From Erythrobacter sp. (GTDB taxonomy: Bacteria; Pseudomonadota; Alphaproteobacteria; Sphingomonadales; Sphingomonadaceae): a stretch of 64,000 nt of DNA. Made by a program: the position numbers and the translations under genes. Under the pieces are notes generated by a model, which saw nothing but the letters and a program-made list of their open reading frames with translations, made no database searches and was not told where the DNA came from. The stretch is taken from contig CP073261.1 of the NCBI GenBank assembly GCA_019739335.1, positions 1,974,001 through 2,038,000 of the forward strand, read 5' to 3'. Positions 1 to 9,699 of the stretch are shown in pieces (positions within the stretch are counted from its first letter, which is position 1; the number at the start of each line of letters is the position of its first letter).

Positions 1-2
1 AT

Positions 3-1253
3 GATGAAGGTGTGCCGCAGCTCGTCAGCTCGGTGGTCTGCCCCGGCGGGCAGGGGGACGTTTCGATCGTCGGCAATCTGCTCATCATGAGCGTCGAGGA
101 GCGACGCGGGCGCGTGGATTGCGGGTTTGAAGGCAATACAGAGGATGTCAGCCCGGAGCGGTTCCGCGGTCTGCGCATTTTCGACATTTCCGACATCCGC
201 GCTCCGGTGCAGGTCGGGCAAGTGCAGACCTGCCGTGGCAGCCACACCCATTCTGTCGTCAGTGCGGATGACACGCGCATCGTGGTTTACAATTCGGGCA
301 CGTCCGGCGTGCGTGAGGAGGAAGAGCTGCCGGGTTGCATCGGCTACGTCCCTGGCGATGACCGCACCGCGCTGTTCAGCATCGACGTGATCGAGATCCC
401 GCTCGCCGACCCCTCGCAGGCGCGCATAACGTCAAGCCCGCGGGTGTTCGCCGAAGATGGACGGATCGCCGGCCTGTGGATGGGAGGCGATCACGGCGAG
501 GGCACGCAGGAGACGAACCAGACCAACCAGTGCCACGACATCACCGTGTTCCCCGCGCTCAATCTGGCGGCCGGCGCTTGTTCGGGCAACGGGATCATCT
601 TCGACATTTCCGATCCCTACAATCCGGTGCGGCTGGATGCCGTGACAGACGAAGGTTTCGCCTACTGGCACTCAGCCACGTTCAACAATGACGGCACGGT
701 AGTGCTGTTCACCGACGAATGGGGCGGTGGCGGGCGGCCGCGCTGCCAGGCCACCGATCCGCGCAACTGGGGAGCCAACGCCTTCTACGAAATCGTCGAC
801 GGCCAGCTTGAACGGCGCGGGACCTACAAGTTACCCGCCGCGCAGGGCGAGATGGAGAATTGCGTCGCCCACAACGGTTCGATCATTCCTGTTCCGGGGC
901 GCGATGTGTTCGTCCAGGCGTGGTATCAGGGCGGGCTGTCGGTGATCGATTTCACCGATCCGGCCAATCCGTTCGAAATCGCCTACTTCGATCGCGGCCC
1001 GGTTGATGCAGACCAGCTGGTGACCGGCGGTTACTGGTCCGCCTACTGGTACAACGGCCGCATCTACGCGACCGAGATCGCGCGCGGTATCGACGTATTC
1101 GAACTGGTGCCCAGCGAGCACCTGACCGCCGAGGAAATCGCCGCTGCACAGGCCGCCGACATGGGCGAAACCTTCAATCCGCAGACCCAGCTGCCGGTCA
1201 CCTGGAGAGAGGATGTGATCGAAGCCGCCCGCCGCAGCCGGATGGGGGGGTGA
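3..1253 (+). CDS. LVIVD-repeat secreted/periplasmic protein, 5'-truncated
   Basis: The frame is open from the first bases of the window, so the true start and any signal peptide lie to the left; a GTG at position 12 is only the first start-like codon visible. The 413 visible residues contain repeated blocks of the type G-L-R-I-F-D-I-S-D-x-x-x-P (around residues 50-65, then 'IIFDISDPYNPVRL' and 'LSVIDFTDPANPFEI'). This is the LVIVD repeat, which builds a beta-propeller-like fold in extracytoplasmic proteins. Enzymatic function is unknown for the family. The protein is rich in His, Trp and Asp, and ends just before two small hairpins. Family call is firm; role unknown. Confidence 0.75.
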   Translation, partial: DEGVPQLVSSVVCPGGQGDVSIVGNLLIMSVEERRGRVDCGFEGNTEDVSPERFRGLRIFDISDIRAPVQVGQVQTCRGSHTHSVVSADDTRIVVYNSGTSGVREEEELPGCIGYVPGDDRTALFSIDVIEIPLADPSQARITSSPRVFAEDGRIAGLWMGGDHGEGTQETNQTNQCHDITVFPALNLAAGACSGNGIIFDISDPYNPVRLDAVTDEGFAYWHSATFNNDGTVVLFTDEWGGGGRPRCQATDPRNWGANAFYEIVDGQLERRGTYKLPAAQGEMENCVAHNGSIIPVPGRDVFVQAWYQGGLSVIDFTDPANPFEIAYFDRGPVDADQLVTGGYWSAYWYNGRIYATEIARGIDVFELVPSEHLTAEEIAAAQAADMGETFNPQTQLPVTWREDVIEAARRSRMGG

Positions 1254-1264
1254 CCAAAGTGTGA

Positions 1265-1325
1265 GTCCCCGCGCAGGCGGGGACCTCGTGCAGTTAGGCG
1301 CTGAGACTCCCGCCTTCGCGGGAGT
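1265..1325. repeat. Pair of short GC-rich hairpins (REP-like intergenic element)
   Basis: Two perfect 8-bp stem hairpins lie back to back between convergent genes. The first is GTCCCCGC/GCGGGGAC with loop GCAG at 1265-1284. The second is ACTCCCGC/GCGGGAGT with loop CTTC at 1306-1325. Neither has a T-tract, so they are not classical terminators. They resemble the dispersed 'tcccgcgaaggcggga'-like repeats common between genes in sphingomonads. They may also stop or stabilise the converging transcripts. Confidence 0.5.
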
Positions 1326-1340
1326 TCACACCGGCTGTAA

Positions 1341-2339
1341 TCAAAACCAGGTCCGCAGCCCGATGAGGAACACCAGCCCATCGGGATCGTCTCCCTCGGC
1401 ACGGATGATGTCTGCGGTCTGGCCGAGCGCCGCTTCGTATTCGACACCCACGTAAGGTGCGAATTCGGGGGCGATTTCGTAGCGCAGCCGCAGGCCGGTC
1501 TCGATCTTCACCGGCCCTGCGCCGATCCCGCGCTGCGGGATGTCCTGCGCCGACAGCTCGAATTCGATCCGCGGTTGCAGGATCAGCTTCTGGGTCAGCC
1601 GCATGTCGTGCTCGGCTTCGATCCGCGCGGTCAGGTCACCCTCGTCGGAAAGGAAAGCGGCGGCATCGACATGGATCATGTACGGGGCAAGGCCCTGCAC
1701 ACCCAGCGCCAGATGCGCGGTGGTTTCCGGTTCGACATCCAGCCGCACCCCGGTCTGGAGATCGAACCACGGGCCGATGGCATGGCCCCACAGCAATTGC
1801 AGTTCGGCACCGTCCACCGCGCCGCTAAACTCGCCTTCGCCTTCGGTCTTGAACACGATCCGATCGGTGGTGGTGCCATACCAGCCCTGCACGTCCCACA
1901 GATAGACGTCCTCGCCCGACGCGACCCGCGCTTCGAGCCGCTCAGCCATCAGCGTGGCAAAGCGCATCTGTCCGTGCATTTCATGATTCGCCGCGCGGGC
2001 GCGAGCCATGGCGGCATCGCCCCAGATCGCGGCAGCGGCATGGGCCGGGCCTTCGAAGGCCCGCGCAGGCGGCGGGCCGGAGGGGATTGCTGCGCCGTGA
2101 TCCATCTGTGAATGGTCCATCGCGCCATGATCCATCTGCGAATGGTCAACCGGGGGCGTCGCCGGTTGGCCTTGGTGCGAATGGTCCATGCCTTGATGCG
2201 CGGAGTGGTCTTCCGGCGCAGGTTGGGGCATAGGGGTGGGCGCAGGCGTCGTATGCCCGGCATGGCCCGAATGATCCTGCGCGGCCGCCGGAATCGCGAA
2301 CAGCAGCGCCGCGCCCGCCATCAGAACACTGCGCATCAT
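1341..2339 (-). CDS. copB: Copper resistance outer-membrane protein CopB/PcoB
   Basis: 332 residues. An N-terminal signal peptide (MRSVLMAGAALLFAIPAAA-QDHS) is followed by a His/Met-rich segment, roughly residues 22-80, with repeated DHSxMDH units expected to bind copper in the periplasm. The rest matches the CopB beta-barrel domain and ends in aromatic Phe, as outer-membrane proteins do. CopB works with the multicopper oxidase CopA in periplasmic copper sequestration. The ATG overlaps the copA stop codon by 4 bp (ATGA), so the two are translationally coupled. A second in-frame ATG directly follows the first. Family and pairing are clear. Confidence 0.93.
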   Translation of the reverse strand: MMRSVLMAGAALLFAIPAAAQDHSGHAGHTTPAPTPMPQPAPEDHSAHQGMDHSHQGQPATPPVDHSQMDHGAMDHSQMDHGAAIPSGPPPARAFEGPAHAAAAIWGDAAMARARAANHEMHGQMRFATLMAERLEARVASGEDVYLWDVQGWYGTTTDRIVFKTEGEGEFSGAVDGAELQLLWGHAIGPWFDLQTGVRLDVEPETTAHLALGVQGLAPYMIHVDAAAFLSDEGDLTARIEAEHDMRLTQKLILQPRIEFELSAQDIPQRGIGAGPVKIETGLRLRYEIAPEFAPYVGVEYEAALGQTADIIRAEGDDPDGLVFLIGLRTWF

Positions 2340-4141
2340 GCGTCACCTCCGGGGAAGGGTCGCACCGTCACCACCTGCATCATCCCGGCGTGCATGTGAT
2401 AGAGCAGGTGGCAGTGGAAGGCCCAGTCGCCCGGTTCGTTGGCGGTGAGATCGAATGTCGCCGTGCCGCCGGGCTGCACCACCAGCGTGTGCTTCAACGG
2501 CTGGTTCATCATCCCCGCGCCGTTGACCAGCTCGAAGAAATGCCCGTGCAGGTGGATCGGGTGCGCCATCATCGTATCGTTGACGAGCTTCACCCGCACC
2601 CGCTCGTCGAAGCCGAAGCGGATCGGATCGTCGGTGACGGCGCTGAACTGCTGGCCGTCGAACGACCACATGTAGCGTTCCATATTGCCGGTCAGATGGA
2701 TTTCGAGTTGCCGCTCGGGCATCCGGTGCGGATTGGTGCGGGCGGCCTTCAGGTCGGTGTAGCGCAGCACCCGGTGAGTGACGGTGTCGAGGCCGAGGCC
2801 GGGAAAGTCCATCCGGTCCACCGGCATCGGCGCGACCATGTCTACGCCCGGTCCGACTTCGACGCTGTCGGGAAGCAGCGAGGTATCGCGCATCGAATGG
2901 TCCATCGGCGCAGCTTCGCCGTCGGGCATGGCATGGCCCATCGCGGCGTGATCCACGCCGTCATTAGAAGCCCCGTGCCCGCTCCCGTGCCCGCCCCCAT
3001 GCCCGGCGCCGTGGTCCATTCCGCCCATTCCCATGTCCATCATGGTCAGCGTGACCGGCTCGCGCAGTGGCGGCGGAGTGGCGCGGCGGCCTGGATGCGA
3101 GGTGAGGCTGGCGATACCCATTCCCGAACGATCCATCGCTTCGGCCACGAAGGCATGGCTGCCATCGGGCGGGGTGACGATGACATCGTAGGTCTCGGCG
3201 GTGCCGATCTGGAATTCATCGACCTCGACCGGATCGACATCCTGCCCGTCCGCTGCGATCACCGTCATCGGCACGCCGGGAATGCGGACGTTGAAGAAAG
3301 TCATCGCCGAACCGTTGATGATCCGCAGGCGAATGCGCTCGCCCGCGCGGAAGGCGAATTCGAGATCGTCCGCCGGGCCGTGGCCGTTGACCAGGTAGGT
3401 ATAGGTCGCCCCGGTCACATCCGAAATGTCGCGCGGGTTCATCCGCATCGCGCCCCACATCAGCCGGTCCTCAAGGCTCATCGAACCATCGGTCACCGTC
3501 TGCATCTGGCGGTTGAAGTAATGCTCGCCCACCGCCAGCATCCGCGCAATCTCGTGCGGGTGGCGCGGGGTGAATTCGCTCAGCAGCACCACCAGGTCGC
3601 GGTCGTAGCGCGGGTCGGGCATGTGGTGGGCGTGCTCGGAATCGATCACGATCGGGCCGTAGTGCCCTGCCTGTTCCTGCAGGCCTGAATGGCTGTGCCA
3701 CCAGTAGGTGCCGCTCTGGCGGACGGGGAAGCGGTACTGGAAGGTCTCGCCGGGCCTGATGCCGGGGAAGCTGACGCCAGGCACGCCGTCGAACTGGAAC
3801 GGCAGCAGCAGCCCGTGCCAGTGGATCGAGCTATCCTCCGTCAGCAGGTTGGTGACGTTGAGCACCACGTCCTGCCCCTCGCGCAGGCGGATCAGCGGTC
3901 CGGGCACCGAGCCGTTCACCGCATAGGCATGGCCGCTGCGGCCGCCGGTGGTGAAGTGGTGATCGGCAATCATCAGGTCGATCGTATTGCCCGACAGTTC
4001 GCCGAAGCCGTTGCGTGCGTGGGTGAGGGACTGGCCCTTGGCCCAGCCAGGCACGGACAGACCGGCAGCAGCGAGCAGCGAACCACCGGCGATCAGCGAG
4101 CGGCGGGAAAGCGGCGCGCGAAGAGGGTTGAAATGTGTCAT
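2336..4141 (-). CDS. copA: Copper resistance multicopper oxidase CopA/PcoA
   Basis: 601 residues, the usual size for CopA. The N-terminus carries a twin-arginine signal (SRRSLIAGG, residues 12-20), which fits export of a folded copper enzyme. Type 2/3 copper ligands are visible as HWHG (107-110) and HSH (about 155), with C-terminal motifs HPIHLHGH (527-534) and HCHLLYHMHAGM (576-587) completing the T1 and trinuclear sites. A Met/His/Gly-rich insert around residues 370-420 (MGMGGMDH-type repeats) is the CopA copper-storage region. It is the first gene of copAB and is divergent from csoR, with the predicted copper-responsive operator directly upstream. It probably oxidises Cu(I) in the periplasm. 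Confidence 0.96.
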   Translation of the reverse strand: MTHFNPLRAPLSRRSLIAGGSLLAAAGLSVPGWAKGQSLTHARNGFGELSGNTIDLMIADHHFTTGGRSGHAYAVNGSVPGPLIRLREGQDVVLNVTNLLTEDSSIHWHGLLLPFQFDGVPGVSFPGIRPGETFQYRFPVRQSGTYWWHSHSGLQEQAGHYGPIVIDSEHAHHMPDPRYDRDLVVLLSEFTPRHPHEIARMLAVGEHYFNRQMQTVTDGSMSLEDRLMWGAMRMNPRDISDVTGATYTYLVNGHGPADDLEFAFRAGERIRLRIINGSAMTFFNVRIPGVPMTVIAADGQDVDPVEVDEFQIGTAETYDVIVTPPDGSHAFVAEAMDRSGMGIASLTSHPGRRATPPPLREPVTLTMMDMGMGGMDHGAGHGGGHGSGHGASNDGVDHAAMGHAMPDGEAAPMDHSMRDTSLLPDSVEVGPGVDMVAPMPVDRMDFPGLGLDTVTHRVLRYTDLKAARTNPHRMPERQLEIHLTGNMERYMWSFDGQQFSAVTDDPIRFGFDERVRVKLVNDTMMAHPIHLHGHFFELVNGAGMMNQPLKHTLVVQPGGTATFDLTANEPGDWAFHCHLLYHMHAGMMQVVTVRPFPGGDA

Positions 4142-4154
4142 GGCAGTCGCCTAT

Positions 4155-4186
4155 ATATACCCCCATGGGGTATATGGAAGGGGTAT
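4155..4186. promoter_or_regulatory. Predicted CsoR operator between copA and csoR
   Basis: A perfect 9-bp inverted repeat, arms ATATACCCC (4155-4163) and GGGGTATAT (4167-4175) separated by CAT, lies between the divergent copA and csoR starts. A further half-site GGGGTAT follows at 4180-4186. TACCC/GGGTA palindromes with G/C runs are the known operator type of CsoR-family repressors. The position lets one site control both directions, giving copper-induced copAB and autoregulated csoR. The assignment is by sequence and context. Confidence 0.75.
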
Positions 4187-4194
4187 TTTGGACC

Positions 4195-4470
4195 ATGCCG
4201 TCAACCGATAGCAAGCAGACCGTCAACCGGCTCAACCGCATTGCCGGGCAGGTGCAGGGGGTCGCCCGGATGATCGAGGGCGAGCGTTACTGCATCGACG
4301 TGCTGACCCAGTTGCAGGCGATCAAGTCGGCGCTCGCCAAGGTTGAAACCGCAGTGCTGAAACAGCACGCCGCCTCCTGCGTCGCCCAGGCCATCGCATC
4401 GGGTGACGAGGCCGAGCAGCGGGTGAAATTCACCGAATTGGTCGAACTGTTCGAAAAGGCAAGGAAATGA
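4195..4470 (+). CDS. csoR: CsoR-family copper-sensing repressor
   Basis: 91 residues from the ATG at 4195. An upstream GTG at 4135 would start inside copA and read through the operator, so it is rejected. The all-helical CsoR/RcnR fold is evident (KQTVNRLNRIAGQVQGVARMIE). The ligand set Cys33, His58, Cys62 has the 25- and 4-residue spacing of the Cu(I) site in Mycobacterium tuberculosis CsoR (C36, H61, C65), which favours copper over nickel or formaldehyde. The next gene overlaps it by 4 bp. It should repress copAB and its own operon until Cu(I) binds. Confidence 0.9.
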   Translation: MPSTDSKQTVNRLNRIAGQVQGVARMIEGERYCIDVLTQLQAIKSALAKVETAVLKQHAASCVAQAIASGDEAEQRVKFTELVELFEKARK

Positions 4471-5213
4471 CCGACAAGACAGCAACTCTCTATCGGATGG
4501 TCATGCCCGATCACCTGTGCCCGTCCGGGCTGAAGGCCAAGTGGCTGCTCGAAAGCGAAGGCTACACCATCGAAGATCACCCGCTGACCAACCGGGCCGA
4601 AGTGGACGCCTTCAAGGCCGAACACAAGGTCGACACCACGCCGCAGGCGTGGATCGGCGACAAGCGCATCGGCGGCTACACCGACCTGCGCGCACATTTC
4701 GGCAGGCACGTCGCGCAGAAGGGCGAGACGAGCTACACCCCGGTGATCGCGCTGTTCGCGATGACCGCGCTGATGGCGCTGGGTGCGGCATGGGTCACGA
4801 CCGGGCAAGCCGTGTCGGTCCTCAGTGCCGAATGGTTCGTCAGCTTTTCGATGTGTGCTCTCGCTTTCCTCAAGCTGCGCGATGTCGAAGCCTTTTCGAC
4901 CATGTTCCTCAATTACGACTTGCTCGCCCGGCGCTGGGTGCCCTACGGCTATATCTATCCCTTCGCCGAGGGGCTGGCAGGGGTGCTGATGACCGCCAAG
5001 CTGCTGCCGTGGCTCTCGATTCCGGTGGCGCTGCTCATCGGCGGGATCGGCACGGTGAGCGTGTTCAAGGCCGTCTATATCGACAAACGCGAGCTGAAAT
5101 GCGCCTGTGTCGGCGGCGACAGCAACGTTCCGCTGGGCTTCGTCTCGCTATCGGAAAACCTGTTCATGGTCGGCATGGCGCTGTGGATGCTGGTGGGGCA
5201 TTCAGCGATGTAA
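4467..5213 (+). CDS. Glutaredoxin-like domain fused to MauE/DoxX-type membrane domain
   Basis: 248 residues, overlapping csoR by 4 bp (ATGA). Residues 1-85 are a glutaredoxin-like fold with a single-cysteine active site C18-P-S-G and a 'TTPQAWIGDKRIGGYTDL' substrate-binding stretch. Residues from about 90 to the end contain four hydrophobic helices of the MauE/DoxX redox-associated family. A C-x-C pair (Cys212, Cys214) precedes the last helix. Such fusions are annotated as glutaredoxin/MauE proteins and probably pass electrons or thiols across the membrane. Cotranscription with csoR suggests a job in copper-stress thiol redox or copper-protein maturation. That role is inference. Confidence 0.8.
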   Translation: MTDKTATLYRMVMPDHLCPSGLKAKWLLESEGYTIEDHPLTNRAEVDAFKAEHKVDTTPQAWIGDKRIGGYTDLRAHFGRHVAQKGETSYTPVIALFAMTALMALGAAWVTTGQAVSVLSAEWFVSFSMCALAFLKLRDVEAFSTMFLNYDLLARRWVPYGYIYPFAEGLAGVLMTAKLLPWLSIPVALLIGGIGTVSVFKAVYIDKRELKCACVGGDSNVPLGFVSLSENLFMVGMALWMLVGHSAM

Positions 5214-5245
5214 TCCGCGCGGCTAACACTCGGGACAAACAAAAA

Positions 5246-5280
5246 GGCCCGGCAGGATCGCTCCTGCCGGGCCTCTTTCT
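5246..5280. terminator. Bidirectional rho-independent terminator
   Basis: A perfect 12-bp stem GGCCCGGCAGGA/TCCTGCCGGGCC with loop TCGC (5246-5273). TCTTTCT follows on the plus strand and, read on the minus strand, TTTTTGTTTG follows the stem. It sits between convergent genes and should end both the csoR operon and groESL. Confidence 0.88.
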
Positions 5281-5301
5281 GTGTGGCTGTTAGGCGCAGG
5301 C

Positions 5302-6990
<1,689 letters not shown>

Positions 6991-7007
6991 TCAGTGCGTG
7001 GTTCGGC

Positions 7008-7295
7008 TCAGCCGATCACGCCCATGATGTCGCTTTCCTTCATGATCAGCAGGTCTTCGCCATCGAGCTTGACCTCGGTGCCGGACCACTTGCCAAACAG
7101 CACGCGATCGCCGACCTTGACGTCGAGCGCGATACGATCGCCGTCTTCGTCACGGGTGCCATCGCCAACCGCGACGACTTCGCCTTCGCTGGGCTTTTCC
7201 TTGGCGTTATCGGGGATGATAATGCCGCCGGCGGTTTTTTCTTCGGCTTCAATGCGACGGACCAGTACACGGTCGTGCAGCGGACGGAATGCCAT
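7008..7295 (-). CDS. groES: Co-chaperonin GroES
   Basis: 95 residues from the ATG at 7295 ([20 protein letters not shown]), preceded by a good GGAAGAGG ribosome site. A longer open frame upstream would run through the CIRCE operator and is rejected. The mobile loop ([19 protein letters not shown]) and the C-terminal [10 protein letters not shown] are typical. It caps GroEL. First gene of groESL. Confidence 0.98.
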   Translation of the reverse strand: MAFRPLHDRVLVRRIEAEEKTAGGIIIPDNAKEKPSEGEVVAVGDGTRDEDGDRIALDVKVGDRVLFGKWSGTEVKLDGEDLLIMKESDIMGVIG

Positions 7296-7333
7296 AGGGA
7301 TGACCTCTTCCTTGGTTTGAGTGGTTATGATGT

Positions 7334-7360
7334 TTGGCACTCCCCTCATGAGAGTGCCAG
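7334..7360 (-). promoter_or_regulatory. CIRCE operator (HrcA binding site)
   Basis: TTGGCACTC, 9 bp, GAGTGCCAG. This matches the CIRCE consensus TTAGCACTC-N9-GAGTGCTAA at 15 of 18 arm positions, with an uninterrupted 8-bp inverted repeat. It lies about 40 bp upstream of the groES start, in the expected 5' leader. The HrcA repressor gene is not in this window. Confidence 0.93.
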
Positions 7361-7370
7361 CGGCGCGGAA

Positions 7371-7396
7371 ATGGGGATGTGGGGCAGGGGAGTCAA
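7371..7396 (-). promoter_or_regulatory. Probable heat-shock (RpoH) promoter of groESL
   Basis: Reading the minus strand, TTGACT (7396-7391) is followed after 14 bp by CCCCAT (7376-7371) and then TT. This resembles the sigma32 -35 CTTGAA and -10 CCCCATtT elements at the normal spacing. The predicted start of transcription falls just before the CIRCE, so both RpoH activation and HrcA repression could apply. Moderate confidence because the -35 box is imperfect. Confidence 0.55.
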
Positions 7397-7453
7397 TGGG
7401 GGCGAGCCAGAAAAATGGCTGGCCGATGAATGAAGCAGCATGCCCGCCTCAAG

Positions 7454-8845
7454 TCATACCGGATGCGCCGTCAGCTCCAGCTTTTCGCGTAAGTGCCAGC
7501 GCCACAACAGCAGCCCTGCGGCGAAGGTTAAGCCCGTTGCCAATCCGATCCACACACCTGTGCCGCCCAAGGGAGTGGCCAACCCCAGCCCGGCAGCGAG
7601 GCCGAAGCCGGGCACCCAGTAGGAAAAGATTGCGATCCACATCGGCATCTGCGTATCTTTCAGCCCGCGCAGCGCGCCCGCCGCCACCGCCTGCACCCCG
7701 TCCGAAAGCTGGAACGCGGCAGCGATGACGAGGAAGCCGGTCGCCACCGAGACCAGTTGCGCGTTCTCCGGCGCCCACGGGTCGATGTAGAGCGCCAGCA
7801 GCGGGTGCGGCACCAGGATCATCGCCACGGCCGTCACCGCCATGAACCCGGTGCCGAGCACGATCCCCGTCCAGCCCGCGCGCGCCACGCCCAAAGGATC
7901 GCGCGCGCCGAAGAAATAGCCCACGCGAATGGTCGCCGCCTGCCCGACGCCGAAGGGCACCTGGAAGGCGAAGGCGGCGAGATTGAGCGCCAGCGTATGC
8001 GCCGCCAGTTCCAGCCCGCCGATCCGCCCCATCAGGAATGCCGCCGCGCCGAACACCCCCGCTTCCGCCAGCACGGTGATCGCGATCGGCGTGCCGATGC
8101 GGACGATCTCGCGCAGGCGCGCCCAGTCGGGCCGCCAGAAGTAGCCCATGATGTGATAGCGATGCAGCCGGGCATCGAAACGGATCGCCAGCGCATACAT
8201 GCCGACAATGGCCGCGGAGGTGATGAAAGTCGCCACCGCTGCACCCGGCAGGCCCAGCTCCGGCGCACCCAAGTTGCCGAAAATGAACATCCAGTTGCCC
8301 AGCGCATTCACCCCGATGCCGAGTGCGGTGATTGCCGTGGCGAACAGCGGACGGCCCAGAGTGGCGACGAAATTGCGCTGCACGGCGGCGACGATCATCA
8401 GCGGCGCGCTCCACAGCAGCACCTGCATGTAGCTGGCGGCGAGCGCGGCAATTGCCGGGTCCTGCCCGGTCCAGCGCATCAGCGGGCCGAGCATGGCGCA
8501 GATACCCATGCCGAAGAGGCCGACGATCAGCGCCAGCCAGATTCCCATCCGTACCGTGCGACGCACCGGGCGCAGCGCCGGTCCGCGTGCGCCCAGTTCC
8601 GCCGCCATGATTGGCGCGACCGCCCCGGTCAGGCTTTGCAACGACCACAGCACCAGCCCGAACAGCGCCACCGCCAAGGCCGATGCCGCCAGCTCGTCCG
8701 CTCCCAGCCGCGCGATGAAGATCACGTCGATCGCATAGGTGAGCATTTGCAACAGGTTGGCGAGCGCCAGCGGCCCGGCGATGCGGAAGGTTTCGCGCGT
8801 CTCGACTTTCCAGCCGGGCGTGGGAGGGTGGGCGACAGGGCGCAT
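7454..8845 (-). CDS. MATE-family multidrug efflux protein (NorM type)
   Basis: 463 residues from the ATG at 8845 (MRPVAHPPTPGWKVETRETF). The frame is open further upstream, but that extension is low-complexity and not hydrophobic. About twelve transmembrane helices and the typical opening 'IAGPLALANLLQMLTYAIDVIFIARLG' identify the MATE family, cation-coupled exporters of drugs and metabolites. Length fits the family (about 450-460). It stands alone, divergent from the cytochrome gene. Substrate cannot be told from sequence. Confidence 0.88.
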   Translation of the reverse strand: MRPVAHPPTPGWKVETRETFRIAGPLALANLLQMLTYAIDVIFIARLGADELAASALAVALFGLVLWSLQSLTGAVAPIMAAELGARGPALRPVRRTVRMGIWLALIVGLFGMGICAMLGPLMRWTGQDPAIAALAASYMQVLLWSAPLMIVAAVQRNFVATLGRPLFATAITALGIGVNALGNWMFIFGNLGAPELGLPGAAVATFITSAAIVGMYALAIRFDARLHRYHIMGYFWRPDWARLREIVRIGTPIAITVLAEAGVFGAAAFLMGRIGGLELAAHTLALNLAAFAFQVPFGVGQAATIRVGYFFGARDPLGVARAGWTGIVLGTGFMAVTAVAMILVPHPLLALYIDPWAPENAQLVSVATGFLVIAAAFQLSDGVQAVAAGALRGLKDTQMPMWIAIFSYWVPGFGLAAGLGLATPLGGTGVWIGLATGLTFAAGLLLWRWHLREKLELTAHPV

Positions 8846-9051
8846 GATCTGTTCTGCTGCGACCTGCGCAGCCGGTCCGGATAGGCGCAGTGCCGCGTCG
8901 GGGGAATGACTTGTGCGGCTGTCGGGTGCGATTGCCGCGCGGCTGCGGCGAAGCGGCAACAATCGCGCCGGTTTAGGCTCTTGCCAAGCGGGCGGCTTCG
9001 CTTCTAACGGACATAGTCAAGGTTGGATCAAAGTTTCGGGAAGAGGTTCAA

Positions 9052-9636
9052 ATGCGCAATATTCTCCGGTTTTCGGCAGCTCCGGCTCTCGCACTCGTGC
9101 TCGCCGCCTGCGGTGGCGATGCCGAAGAGGCAGACGCACCCGCCGATGCAGCGGGCGAGACTGCCGAGACTCCGCTAGCCGAAGGCGCTGTTGCACCTGT
9201 GGGTGCTGACAGTGCTGCTGCAACCGGGACCGAGGCCGAAGCCACGGGCGAAGCGGGCGAACCCACCCCGACTCCTTCGGTCTCCGCTTCAGCTTCTGCC
9301 GCGCCGACACCCCGGCCAACGCCGACCCCGACGCGCGTGGCTGTCGCTGCAACGCCCCCCGCTGCCTTCGCCACCTGCGGCGTGTGCCATTCGGTCGCGC
9401 CGGGGCAGAACGGCATCGGCCCTTCGCTGGCAGGCGTGGTCGGCCGCCGCGCAGGCAGCGTCGCGGGCGCGAACTACTCGCCAGCGATGCAGGCCGCGAA
9501 CCTCACCTGGACCGAAGCCAACCTCGAGCGTTACCTCGCCGATCCCGGGGCAGTGGTCCCTGGCACCACCATGCCCAATCCCGGCGCAAATCCCGCAGCG
9601 CGGCAGGCGATCATCGACTATCTGAAAACGCTGTAG
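9052..9636 (+). CDS. Lipoprotein c-type cytochrome (cytochrome c2-like)
   Basis: 194 residues. The signal peptide ends in lipobox LAAC (Cys20), so the protein is membrane-anchored on the periplasmic side. A long Ala/Glu/Pro/Thr-rich linker (residues 21-103) acts as a tether. The cytochrome domain begins near residue 104 with heme-binding CGVCH (109-113); Met174 in 'VPGTTMP' is the likely sixth ligand. GIGPSLAGVVGR and the C-terminal AIIDYLKTL helix are typical of class I cytochrome c. Probably an electron shuttle between bc1 complex and terminal oxidase. A GGGAAGAGG ribosome site precedes the ATG. Confidence 0.9.
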   Translation: MRNILRFSAAPALALVLAACGGDAEEADAPADAAGETAETPLAEGAVAPVGADSAAATGTEAEATGEAGEPTPTPSVSASASAAPTPRPTPTPTRVAVAATPPAAFATCGVCHSVAPGQNGIGPSLAGVVGRRAGSVAGANYSPAMQAANLTWTEANLERYLADPGAVVPGTTMPNPGANPAARQAIIDYLKTL

Positions 9637-9699
9637 TTTTTGGCGGTTAGTCGGCCGCCAGTCAGCTTTGTGAAAGCGAGCGGCTGGCAGGGCGCTGCC

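Noticed and set aside
4135..4194. Earlier GTG start for csoR
   Set aside because: It would start inside copA and translate the operator; the protein family begins near the ATG at 4195.
9640..9699. Upstream start for the PagL-like gene
   Set aside because: It adds 20 residues before a normal signal peptide and is unlikely in a secreted protein.
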